Positions 1 to 5,284 of a stretch of DNA of 5,321 nucleotides are shown in pieces. How positions within the stretch are numbered: position 1 is the stretch's first letter; each line of letters starts with the position of its first letter. Position numbers and translations under genes: made by a program. The stretch comes from Rickettsia typhi (lineage in GTDB: Bacteria; Pseudomonadota; Alphaproteobacteria; Rickettsiales; Deianiraeaceae). The notes under the pieces were generated by a model. That model did not search any database and was not told the DNA's origin. It was given only the letters and a program-made list of their open reading frames with translations. The stretch lies in the NCBI GenBank assembly GCA_945861605.1, contig CAMAVG010000063.1, positions 1-5,321 on the forward strand, written 5' to 3'.

Positions 1-507
1 AGCGATTTTTCCATCAAGAGAAGAGGCGATTTTCAAAGTAACAAACGGGCGATTTTTCGTTTTGAAGGTTGAATATCCGCCGTGTAATTGTGCAATTAAA
101 TTAATTGGTAGAAATTCAACATTCACGCCATTTTCACGAAGAAATTTCACACCGTTGCCGTTGACACGAGGGTCTGGGTCTGAAAATCCAAAAAAAACAT
201 TTGGGATTTCTGCCTCAACAATTGCTTTTGCACAAGGCGGAGTTTTCCCATAATGCGAGCAAGGTTCCAGTGTGACAAAAAGCGTTGATTTTTTCAAATC
301 CATGCCAATGTTTTTCGCATTTGCAATTGCGTTAACCTCTGCGTGGGGGGTTCCTCCAATGCTTGTAACACCAGTTGCAACAGTATTTCCCTGAACAATC
401 ACCGCACCAACGGAAGGATTTACGCCTGTTTTTCCAAAATTTTCCATTGCAATTTGTGCTGCAATTTCCATATAATCTTTATGCGTAAGAATTCTGTTTG
501 GAAGCAT
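1..507 (-). CDS. ribD: RibD, bifunctional riboflavin deaminase/reductase (5' part, runs off the window)
   Basis: Cytosolic enzyme of riboflavin synthesis that deaminates the diaminopyrimidine product of GTP cyclohydrolase II and then reduces its ribose side chain. The 169 residues present cover the whole deaminase domain: NPSVGAV (30-36), the zinc and catalytic motif TPHAEVNAI (His55, Glu57), and TLEPCSHYGKTPPC (zinc ligands Cys83 and Cys92), followed by the DPDPRVNGNG segment (110-119). At 153-169, RPFVTLKIASSLDGKIA is the start of the NADPH-dependent reductase domain, which is cut off by the window edge. The start codon ATG lies 2 bases after the panC stop, with no strong Shine-Dalgarno sequence, so translation is probably coupled to panC. 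The family identification is secure. Only the fate of the reductase domain is unseen. Confidence 0.95.
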   Translation of the reverse strand, partial: MLPNRILTHKDYMEIAAQIAMENFGKTGVNPSVGAVIVQGNTVATGVTSIGGTPHAEVNAIANAKNIGMDLKKSTLFVTLEPCSHYGKTPPCAKAIVEAEIPNVFFGFSDPDPRVNGNGVKFLRENGVNVEFLPINLIAQLHGGYSTFKTKNRPFVTLKIASSLDGKIA

Positions 508-509
508 AT

Positions 510-1328
510 TTAAAAAGAAATGTTATCAATTAAACGAACGCCGTTGATCTTCCCCGCGAAGAATAATCGGAAGTTTTTCAGGGTTTGAGCCTCACCATAT
601 TGAGACAAATCTTTCGATGATCGAACTTCTAAATAATCAATTTCATCAAGGAATTCAAGATGCTTTCTTGCCTCGATTAGTGCATTTTCAACACCATTTT
701 GAGGCGAACTCTCCACGCATTCAAACAGAATTTTGTTGATTCTTTCCGGAATTTCAAGGTTTGAGAAATATCCATTTCGCGAAGAAAGTGCAAGCCCGTT
801 CTCGTTTCTAACAATTGGTGAAGGAATGACATCAACGGGCAGTGAAAGAGATTCAACCATTGATTTCACCACAAGAAATTGCTGGAAATCCTTTTCGCCG
901 AGAATCAGGAATTTTGGTTGCACTTGAAGAATCAGCTTGAGGACGACGGTCATCACACCATTAAAAAAATGCGGACGCGAAACCCCGCAAAGGCATTTTG
1001 TTAAATGCGGGATATCAAGGTGCATCGTTGATTTCGTGGGGTAGACATCCTGAATTGTTGGAATATAAACGGCAACGACTCCCGCATTTTGAAGTTTTTC
1101 CAAATCTTGTTCAATGGTTTTTGGATATGTCGAGAAATCTTCATTCGCCGCAAACTGCGTTGGATTTACAAAAATTGAAACAACAACATTTTTGGAATAA
1201 ATTCCGGCAGTTTGAACAAGACTGATATGCCCATCGTGTAGGTTTCCCATCGTTGGAACAAATGCGATATCATTACCATTGGTTTTCAAAAACGATTGCA
1301 ATTCCTGCAAGGATTTCAGCACTTTCAT
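510..1328 (-). CDS. panC: Pantothenate synthetase (pantoate--beta-alanine ligase) PanC
   Basis: Cytosolic ATP-dependent ligase joining pantoate and beta-alanine to give pantothenate, the coenzyme A precursor. The 272-residue length is normal for the family. Visible motifs are PTMG (25-28) followed by the nucleotide-binding HDGH (31-34, HxGH class), the pantoate-site segment FVNPTQF (53-59), GEKDFQQ (144-150) and the KMSKS-like loop LALSSRN (179-185). The usual RPxHF motif reads RPHFF here (118-122), shifting the histidine by one position; I believe this form occurs in alphaproteobacterial PanC. The ATG overlaps the TGA of the preceding gene in an ATGA, and no good ribosome-binding site is visible, so coupling is likely. 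Beta-alanine must come from elsewhere, because no panD is in the window. Confidence 0.97.
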   Translation of the reverse strand: MKVLKSLQELQSFLKTNGNDIAFVPTMGNLHDGHISLVQTAGIYSKNVVVSIFVNPTQFAANEDFSTYPKTIEQDLEKLQNAGVVAVYIPTIQDVYPTKSTMHLDIPHLTKCLCGVSRPHFFNGVMTVVLKLILQVQPKFLILGEKDFQQFLVVKSMVESLSLPVDVIPSPIVRNENGLALSSRNGYFSNLEIPERINKILFECVESSPQNGVENALIEARKHLEFLDEIDYLEVRSSKDLSQYGEAQTLKNFRLFFAGKINGVRLIDNISF

Positions 1329-2167
1329 AATTTTAAAACAAGACTAGTTGATATTTTTTCAATTCTATTATTATTTTCCAAGGTTTGGAATCTACTAAGC
1401 GTAGTTTCGAGATCATAAAAAATTGCAAGGGAAATATGCTTTGACAAAGACTTTTCAAAACCGATATATACCTGCTGAATATTGGTATTATACGAAGCTA
1501 TCAACGCGTATTCGATTTTGAGGTTCGTCTCGGTTGCGAAATCAAAAATTTGGTAATCCGCAAGAAATTCCTTAAGAAATTGCGGAATAATATTTTTCAC
1601 AGAGTTGTTATAAACAAAGGACGGGCGGTAGATATACGAGCGAATGTTATTCTTATTCGAACCAAAAAAGACATCAGCGTTTCGAACTCCAACCGAAAAG
1701 CCTGCGGTGTAGACTTTAGAATTCGACAAACCAAAACCCGCAGTGACGATTTGGTCTTGAAGACTATTTTGCGATGATATGTTATCCGAAAAATCATAAA
1801 GCCTTCCGTAAGCAACACCAGTCAGAAGTAACGATTCCTCTTTTTTACCAAACTTGTGTAAATCCTTAAATGTCGTCGTTCTAAATAGCGTGCTTCCCGT
1901 GCTTGAAACTACCGCACCCTTTGAAGATGCCGATGCCGATGTTAAATCAATTCTTGAATTATGATTAATGTGCTCGTTCCGCAAAATGCCCTCCACAAAG
2001 AACAAACTTTGCTTTTGATTCAAGTTATTTGTTAGATTATAACCAATTTTCAAGCTTTTCGCCTGTTGTTCACCCTTTGCAAAAATTTTGGGAATCTCGG
2101 TGTATGGTCCTGCATTTGCAATGTGGGAAAGAAGCATTGCTGCCATGAAAACAAGGGTTGGAATCAT
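1325..2167 (-). CDS. Exported protein, probable outer-membrane beta-barrel, function unknown
   Basis: I do not recognise a named family. The 280-residue product starts with a hydrophobic signal peptide (residues 1-19), likely cleaved after ANA at 17-19, although its n-region lacks a positive charge. The mature part has alternating polar and apolar stretches with many aromatic, Asn and Ser residues (for example QQVYIGFEKS and HISLAIFYDLE). It has no further hydrophobic helix and ends in a strand-like STSLVLKL. This pattern suits an outer-membrane beta-barrel, but the last residue is Leu rather than the usual Phe. The start is fixed by an in-frame TGA a few codons upstream. It overlaps panB and panC by ATGA junctions, placing it inside the pantothenate gene pair. 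Export is fairly sure; the barrel assignment is inference. Confidence 0.75.
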   Translation of the reverse strand: MIPTLVFMAAMLLSHIANAGPYTEIPKIFAKGEQQAKSLKIGYNLTNNLNQKQSLFFVEGILRNEHINHNSRIDLTSASASSKGAVVSSTGSTLFRTTTFKDLHKFGKKEESLLLTGVAYGRLYDFSDNISSQNSLQDQIVTAGFGLSNSKVYTAGFSVGVRNADVFFGSNKNNIRSYIYRPSFVYNNSVKNIIPQFLKEFLADYQIFDFATETNLKIEYALIASYNTNIQQVYIGFEKSLSKHISLAIFYDLETTLSRFQTLENNNRIEKISTSLVLKL

Positions 2168-2928
2168 AGTTTTGCAAAATATCCTTCAATAAGCTCCATC
2201 GTTTGAGTCTTGATATCAAAAATTGGCTTGCTGAAGGGTGGAGTTGTTGCCGTTGAAAGGTTGATTAGATCCTCAAAAACAGCAACATGTCCTTTGCAAT
2301 TCGTCCCCGAACCAATTCCGATCGTCAAGATATCCGGAAACTTTCCCGCAATAATTTGAGATATCTCGTCCGATATGTTCTCCATCACAATGGCAAAGGC
2401 ACCGGCATTTGCAACGGATGCAAAGTCCTCAATGATTTTCTGCGTCAAATCGATTTTTTTATAACTTCCAATTGTGTGAATTTTTTGTGGCATTAAACCA
2501 ATATGGGCAACGACGGGAATCCCTCTCTCCACAAGGAATTTAATCGTTTCAAACATTTCCGCCCCTCCTTCCAGTTTCACAGCACCGCCACCGGATTCCG
2601 CAACAACCTTGCTTGCATTTTCGAACGCTTGTTGTGGGGAAATTTCATACGAACCAAACGGCATATCAACAACGACAAGCGGTGTTTGAGTTGCCGAAAC
2701 AACAGCCTTTGCGTGGCGTATCATCATTTCAAGAGTCACACCATGTGTTGACGGCATATCGTACAACACCATACCAAGGGAATCACCAACAAGCAGGATA
2801 TCAGCGATGTTCTGGGTGAATCGTGCAATATTTGCGGTGTAAGATGTGAGCATTTTCACTTTTCTTGCCGGTATGTTTTGCGAGCCTTTTGATATCGCGA
2901 GGATATCAAGAATTGTGTTGCGTTTCAT
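2164..2928 (-). CDS. panB: 3-methyl-2-oxobutanoate hydroxymethyltransferase (ketopantoate synthase) PanB
   Basis: First committed enzyme of pantothenate synthesis. It transfers a hydroxymethyl group from 5,10-methylene-tetrahydrofolate to 2-oxoisovalerate, forming ketopantoate in the cytosol. At 254 residues it is slightly shorter than the roughly 263 of the E. coli enzyme. The TIM-barrel motifs appear in order: LTSY (27-30), VGDSLGMVLY (47-56), VTLEMMIRHAKAV (64-76), VVDMPFGSY (86-94), AVKLEGG (116-122), GIPVVAHIGLMPQ (136-148) and IVMENI (180-185). By alignment to the family, Asp49, Asp88 and Glu120 should bind Mg2+, with Lys118, His142 and Glu183 in the active site. The ATG lies inside the last 23 bases of the preceding gene. 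The usual GMDST loop reads DMPST here (57-61). No panE is visible for the next step. Confidence 0.97.
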   Translation of the reverse strand: MKRNTILDILAISKGSQNIPARKVKMLTSYTANIARFTQNIADILLVGDSLGMVLYDMPSTHGVTLEMMIRHAKAVVSATQTPLVVVDMPFGSYEISPQQAFENASKVVAESGGGAVKLEGGAEMFETIKFLVERGIPVVAHIGLMPQKIHTIGSYKKIDLTQKIIEDFASVANAGAFAIVMENISDEISQIIAGKFPDILTIGIGSGTNCKGHVAVFEDLINLSTATTPPFSKPIFDIKTQTMELIEGYFAKL

Positions 2929-3598
2929 AGTGTTTTATTAGGACATCGTATCCATCATTTTTGATTCCAATCAAAGGGCAAGCGAAGTATTCAACCGTCG
3001 CATCAGTTTTTTGCAATGTTGATTTCTTCACATTTAGACTTAAGAAGGTTGAACTAAAGCCACAGACTGGGACTTTAAGCTTCAGCCATTCTTCTATTTT
3101 GCGGTGGGCGTCCTCGTTTTTAGTGAAAACATAAACGCTTGCATTCAATGCGGCAGCAATGTTTGTGATTTTTTCTTGCGTTGCCGATGGTGCCTTTTCC
3201 GGCATAAGCATGAGGACTTTGCCGTCGTCTCGTAAACTTGTGCAATAAATGCTTTCCTGTAGGAGTTTTTTCAATGCAAGTGGGCTTGCCAATCCCTTCG
3301 AAACAAGTGTTTGACAGAGGTTGACATCCGAAGTAACAAGGACTTCGCCCTTTTTGCCAATCTGAAGATTTCTCATCAACTTTGATTCATCAACGAGGAA
3401 AATGCTTACATTGAGTTTTTGCAAAATTGAAAGTTCTTGCGACAATTCCTGAAGAAGGTAAAGGGCGGAGGAATCCGTCGTTACAATGTTGAGGGTTTCC
3501 ATCGGTGGCGATTTTGCACTCACTTGAGTGAAAACGAAAAATGTTGCAAGAACCGCGAATGCTAATTTCAACAAATTAGTGTTGCAAAAAGGCGTCAT
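2906..3598 (-). CDS. Secreted protein resembling a periplasmic solute-binding protein (weak ModA-like pattern)
   Basis: No family is recognised with confidence. Starting at the ATG at 3598, the 230-residue product has a clear signal peptide (hydrophobic core about 12-24, likely cleavage after VSA at 26-28) and no lipobox. The mature start LNIVTTDSSALYLLQEL, and later GEVLVTSDVNLCQTLVSKGLA (split as GEVLVTSD at 84-91 and LVSKGLA at 98-104), follow the order seen in ModA-type type-2 periplasmic binding proteins, where a helix follows the first strand and an ADVFISAD-like turn precedes a KGL segment. The mature chain has four cysteines (95, 119, 179, 207), enough for two disulfides. The frame stays open upstream to 3718, but that would bury the signal peptide and overlap most of gcvH. 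A TTG at 3574, one base after the gcvH stop, is an alternative start. Its end overlaps panB by 23 bases. Confidence 0.7.
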   Translation of the reverse strand: MTPFCNTNLLKLAFAVLATFFVFTQVSAKSPPMETLNIVTTDSSALYLLQELSQELSILQKLNVSIFLVDESKLMRNLQIGKKGEVLVTSDVNLCQTLVSKGLASPLALKKLLQESIYCTSLRDDGKVLMLMPEKAPSATQEKITNIAAALNASVYVFTKNEDAHRKIEEWLKLKVPVCGFSSTFLSLNVKKSTLQKTDATVEYFACPLIGIKNDGYDVLIKHYETQHNS

Positions 3599-3944
3599 AT
3601 TCTGCTTTGGACATATAGCCTTCAACAACGCTTGGGTTTTCGATTTTGATTTTGCAAATCCAAGCTTCGCCGTCTTTTCCATCGTTGATAGCCTCCGGAT
3701 TTGACTCAACTTCTGCATTTACTTCAACAATTTCCCCAGCGACAGGTGAGTAGACATCACTTGCTGATTTCGCCGATTCAACAACGCCACAAGTTCCACC
3801 AATTTCCACCGATGCCCCAACTTCAGGAAGCTCAACATATACAAGCGTTCCAAGTGCTTCCGCCGCGTGTTCTGTGATTCCAATAACCGCAACATTTCCT
3901 TCAAGTTTAATCCACTCGTGTTCTTTTGTGTATTTTAGTGACAT
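3576..3944 (-). CDS. gcvH: Glycine cleavage system H protein
   Basis: Lipoylated shuttle of the glycine cleavage complex, carrying the aminomethyl group from the P protein to the T protein, where methylene-tetrahydrofolate and ammonia are released. The 122 residues match the usual length of about 125. The N-terminus has the family pattern LKYTKEHEW (3-11), followed by GITEHAAEALG (22-32) and the lipoylation site GVVESAKSASDVYSP (53-67) with Lys59 as the expected lipoyl lysine. NPEAIN and the terminal SKAEYDAFL also fit. The frame opens at an ATG 42 bases upstream (3986), but that would add 14 residues not found in the family, so 3944 is chosen. No gcvT or gcvP is in the window. It appears to be the first gene of the downstream operon, with its last 23 bases overlapping the next gene. 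Confidence 0.96.
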   Translation of the reverse strand: MSLKYTKEHEWIKLEGNVAVIGITEHAAEALGTLVYVELPEVGASVEIGGTCGVVESAKSASDVYSPVAGEIVEVNAEVESNPEAINDGKDGEAWICKIKIENPSVVEGYMSKAEYDAFLQH

Positions 3945-3970
3945 ACAATTCAAAATAAAATTCTTCAAAC

Positions 3971-3999
3971 AAAAGTTGTGCGGCAATTTAAGTTGTCAA
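3971..3999 (-). promoter_or_regulatory. Candidate promoter of the gcvH operon
   Basis: The minus strand has a perfect TTGACA (-35) at 3999-3994. The hexamer 17 bases downstream (ACTTTT, 3976-3971) is a poor match to TATAAT, so the -10 element is doubtful. Transcription from here would start about 20 bases upstream of the gcvH ATG and leave a short leader with no obvious Shine-Dalgarno sequence. Confidence 0.4.
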
Positions 4000-4048
4000 G
4001 TTTTTTGTTTGATGCGTAATTAATTTGCACAATAACGCCACTGTTTTT

Positions 4049-4076
4049 TTGTATCACTGTACTAGTACACTATAAC
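4049..4076 (+). promoter_or_regulatory. Promoter-like element in the left arm, facing right
   Basis: TTGTAT (4049-4054), a 16-base spacer and TATAAC (4071-4076) match the sigma-70 consensus at 4 of 6 and 5 of 6 positions. The predicted start is near 4083, and transcription would run convergent to, and then antisense to, the pentapeptide-repeat gene. The spacer is filled by the 12-bp palindrome TGTACTAGTACA (4058-4069), a typical place for a repressor site. The promoter assignment is inference from motif match and spacing. Confidence 0.5.
4058..4069. promoter_or_regulatory. Palindromic operator candidate, left
   Basis: TGTACTAGTACA is a perfect 12-bp palindrome lying between the -35-like and -10-like boxes of the left arm. 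The GT-N-AC form is compatible with the general GntR-family operator pattern, but no regulator gene is nearby and the binding factor is unknown. Confidence 0.45.
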
Positions 4077-4170
4077 AAAAATCACATGTGCGAAAATTTC
4101 GAACGGCAAAATTTCATGGCGAAAATCCATCAAACCCTTTTAGTAATTGACTTTTTGCAAATCTCGAGGT

Positions 4171-4198
4171 GTTATAGCGTACTAGTACAGTGATACAA
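4171..4198 (-). promoter_or_regulatory. Promoter-like element in the right arm, facing gcvH
   Basis: On the minus strand this reads TTGTAT (4198-4193), a 16-base spacer and TATAAC (4176-4171), the same architecture as the left arm in the opposite orientation. The predicted start is near 4164, giving a leader of about 220 bases before gcvH that passes through the left arm and the TTGACA region. It could be a second, regulated promoter for the gcvH-pan operon. Confidence 0.5.
4179..4188. promoter_or_regulatory. Palindromic operator candidate, right
   Basis: GTACTAGTAC is a perfect 10-bp palindrome in the spacer of the right-arm promoter-like element. It is identical to the core of the left copy, and only the flanking base at 4178 differs. 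Two equal sites 120 bp apart would allow cooperative binding or looping by one regulator, which is inference. Confidence 0.45.
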
Positions 4199-4292
4199 AA
4201 ATAAAAAACGGAAAAATTTTGAAAGCCCAACATAACGCGGAAAATTAACTATAATCCACCATAAAGTTGGAGTTTTAAATGTGGAAGCGAGA

Positions 4293-4823
4293 TTATTTCT
4301 TGACGAGTTCAACAAGAGTCACGCCTTTTGCTTGCTGACTGTTTAATGGCACCAATTTGTATACTTGCGGTCTGGTGTAATAGGTCTCTTCGCCCAATAT
4401 TATATCTCCAATTTGATTAACGCCATAAAACCTTGCCCCACTTAAATTCGCACCCTCAAAATGTGCATCACTTAAATCTGCCCCCTTAAACTTTGTATTT
4501 TGCAAATCTGCACCCTCAAAATGTGCATCACTTAAATCTGCCAATTCAAAATCTGCACCTTGAAGATTCGCACCTTTTAAGTTCACGCCACGCAAATAAG
4601 CCTTGGATAAATCAACGCCAACAAGTGGCACGCCTTTGGAATTTAGAAACTCCAATGCTTGAATTTTACCGGAATTTCCACTTACTTTTGTGGTAATTAA
4701 TTGCCATGCACCAAGAATTTTCTGCTCTTGAAGGGATTGATACTGAAGAACAAGACCAAAGATTGCCGCAATAATTCCAATTCCCTCCAAAACACGCCAA
4801 ATGTAAAGTTTCCAGTTTTTCAT
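4293..4823 (-). CDS. Membrane-anchored pentapeptide-repeat protein
   Basis: A 176-residue protein of unknown role. Residues about 8-28 form one hydrophobic segment (IWRVLEGIGIIAAIFGLVLQY), probably a membrane anchor with the N-terminus inside. A linker with SGNSGKIQALEFLNSKG (48-64) follows, of a type often found before such repeats. Residues 70-134 are thirteen consecutive A(D/N)LXX-type pentapeptides (VDLSK, AYLRG, VNLKG through ARFYG), predicted to fold as about three turns of a right-handed quadrilateral beta-helix, and a non-repeat tail of 42 residues ends the protein. I chose the ATG at 4823 because it overlaps the ruvC stop as ATGA; a TTG four codons earlier is possible but less likely. 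Some family members mimic DNA and bind gyrase, but nothing here shows that. Confidence 0.85.
   Translation of the reverse strand: MKNWKLYIWRVLEGIGIIAAIFGLVLQYQSLQEQKILGAWQLITTKVSGNSGKIQALEFLNSKGVPLVGVDLSKAYLRGVNLKGANLQGADFELADLSDAHFEGADLQNTKFKGADLSDAHFEGANLSGARFYGVNQIGDIILGEETYYTRPQVYKLVPLNSQQAKGVTLVELVKK
4450..4542 (-). repeat. 33-bp direct duplication within the pentapeptide-repeat gene
   Basis: Bases 4450-4482 and 4510-4542 are identical over 33 positions and lie 60 bp apart. Both encode ADLSDAHFEGA (residues 95-105 and 115-125). Sixty bases equal twenty residues, or four pentapeptides, which is one full beta-helix turn. Silent positions are also identical, so this is probably a recent tandem duplication. 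Confidence 0.9.
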
Positions 4824-5284
4824 ATTCCAGCACAAAACGCAATAGCAATCGCATCATATTCATCGCTGGTTAAATCAGATTTCACACCCGAAACAAGGCG
4901 TTGGATCATAAATTCGACCTGCGATTTCTCCGCTTTTCCAGCTCCCGTTACGGTTTTCTTCACCGCATTTGGGCTGAATTCCACAATTGGAACCTCGTTT
5001 TTTGCAACAGAAGTGATGATTGCCCCGCGCGCCGCCCCAAGTTTAAGGGAGGATGTCGCATTCACATTGACAAAAGTCTCCTCAATTCCGCAAATTGATG
5101 GCTTGTAAAGCTTGCAAAGGTGGTCGATTATTTCAAACAAATGGAGGAGTTTTTTCGGGAAGTCTTCTGTTCCTTTGTTTTTAATAACCCCATATTCCAA
5201 AAGGTGAAAAGTTCCGTTTTGGTTTTTTGAAATGATTTCGTAGCCTGCGTTGTTGAGGGCTGGATCGATGCCATTGATGGTCAT
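4820..5284 (-). CDS. ruvC: Crossover junction endodeoxyribonuclease RuvC
   Basis: Dimeric Holliday-junction resolvase that nicks four-way junctions with RuvAB in recombinational repair. The 154 residues carry all four expected acidic catalytic residues: Asp7 in GIDPA, Glu68 in GIEETF, and Asp141 and Asp144 in SDEYDAIAIAF. The conserved NVNATSSLKLGAARG (73-87) and KKTVTGAGKAEKSQVEFMI (109-127) segments are also present. It is shorter than the usual 165-173 residues because the chain stops right after the last catalytic helix. The motif usually read as DPG...TGYG is DPA...AGYE here. The ATG overlaps the stop of the upstream gene, and its own stop overlaps the next start, both as ATGA. A GAGG lies 13 bases upstream, too far to be an ideal ribosome-binding site. 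The usual partners ruvA and ruvB are not in the window. Confidence 0.95.
   Translation of the reverse strand: MTINGIDPALNNAGYEIISKNQNGTFHLLEYGVIKNKGTEDFPKKLLHLFEIIDHLCKLYKPSICGIEETFVNVNATSSLKLGAARGAIITSVAKNEVPIVEFSPNAVKKTVTGAGKAEKSQVEFMIQRLVSGVKSDLTSDEYDAIAIAFCAGI

Larger units (their letters stand above)
4046..4201. repeat. 31-bp inverted repeat flanking 94 bp
   Basis: The left arm is 4046-4076 and the right arm 4171-4201. The arms are reverse complements with a single mismatch (A at 4069 against C at 4178). Of the 31 pairs, 26 lie in mixed sequence from GTATCACTG to CTATAAC, and the outer five are T:A runs. Each arm contains the perfect 10-bp palindrome GTACTAGTAC (4059-4068 and 4179-4188), with centres 120 bp apart. 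In a minus-strand RNA the mismatch becomes a G-U pair. Neither strand has a U-tract after the second arm, so this is not a standard terminator. It could be a pair of operator-bearing promoters, the terminal repeats of a 146-156 bp MITE-like element, or a recombination substrate. No transposase or clear target-site duplication is seen. Confidence 0.9.
3945..4292. other. Intergenic region between the pentapeptide-repeat gene and gcvH
   Basis: This is the only long non-coding stretch of the window. From right to left it holds an AT-rich tract with no strong GC hairpin after the pentapeptide-repeat stop, a 31-bp inverted repeat with facing promoter-like arms, a 94-bp interior, and a TTGACA box upstream of gcvH. 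A weak pair (TCCAC at 4255-4259, GTGGA at 4281-4285) could form a small stem with a 21-base loop, but it has no following U-tract. No tRNA, no transposase remnant and no convincing riboswitch were seen. Confidence 0.8.

Noticed and set aside
998..1225. Plus-strand open frame opposite panC
   Set aside because: Antisense shadow of a conserved gene with no independent coding evidence.
3599..3718. Upstream extension of the secreted protein's frame to an ATG at 3718
   Set aside because: It would add 40 residues in front of a good signal peptide and overlap gcvH by more than 140 bases; the ATG at 3598 places the signal peptide at the N-terminus.
3945..3986. Longer gcvH start at 3986
   Set aside because: The extra 14 residues are not part of the H-protein family, whose N-terminus matches from the ATG at 3944.
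4086..4193. 35-codon plus-strand frame between the inverted-repeat arms
   Set aside because: It would start about three bases after the predicted transcript start, has no ribosome-binding site and runs into the repeat arm; it looks like chance.
4046..4201. Intrinsic terminator formed by the inverted repeat
   Set aside because: The loop would be 94 bases and neither strand has a U-tract after the second arm.
4032..4239. ATAACGC direct repeat (4032-4038 and 4232-4238) as a target-site duplication around the inverted repeat
   Set aside because: The copies lie at unequal distances from the arms, 12 or more and about 35 bases, so they do not bound the element; probably chance.
3945..4292. Glycine riboswitch upstream of gcvH
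   Set aside because: The leader is AT-rich with no recognisable paired GGA-rich aptamer stems; nothing resembling the tandem glycine aptamer was seen.
4824..4835. TTG start four codons before the chosen start of the pentapeptide-repeat gene
   Set aside because: The ATG at 4823 gives an ATGA overlap with ruvC like the other junctions in the window.
4701..5108. Plus-strand 135-codon open frame opposite ruvC
   Set aside because: It lies antisense to ruvC and the pentapeptide-repeat gene, both clearly coding, and the translation shows no family motif.
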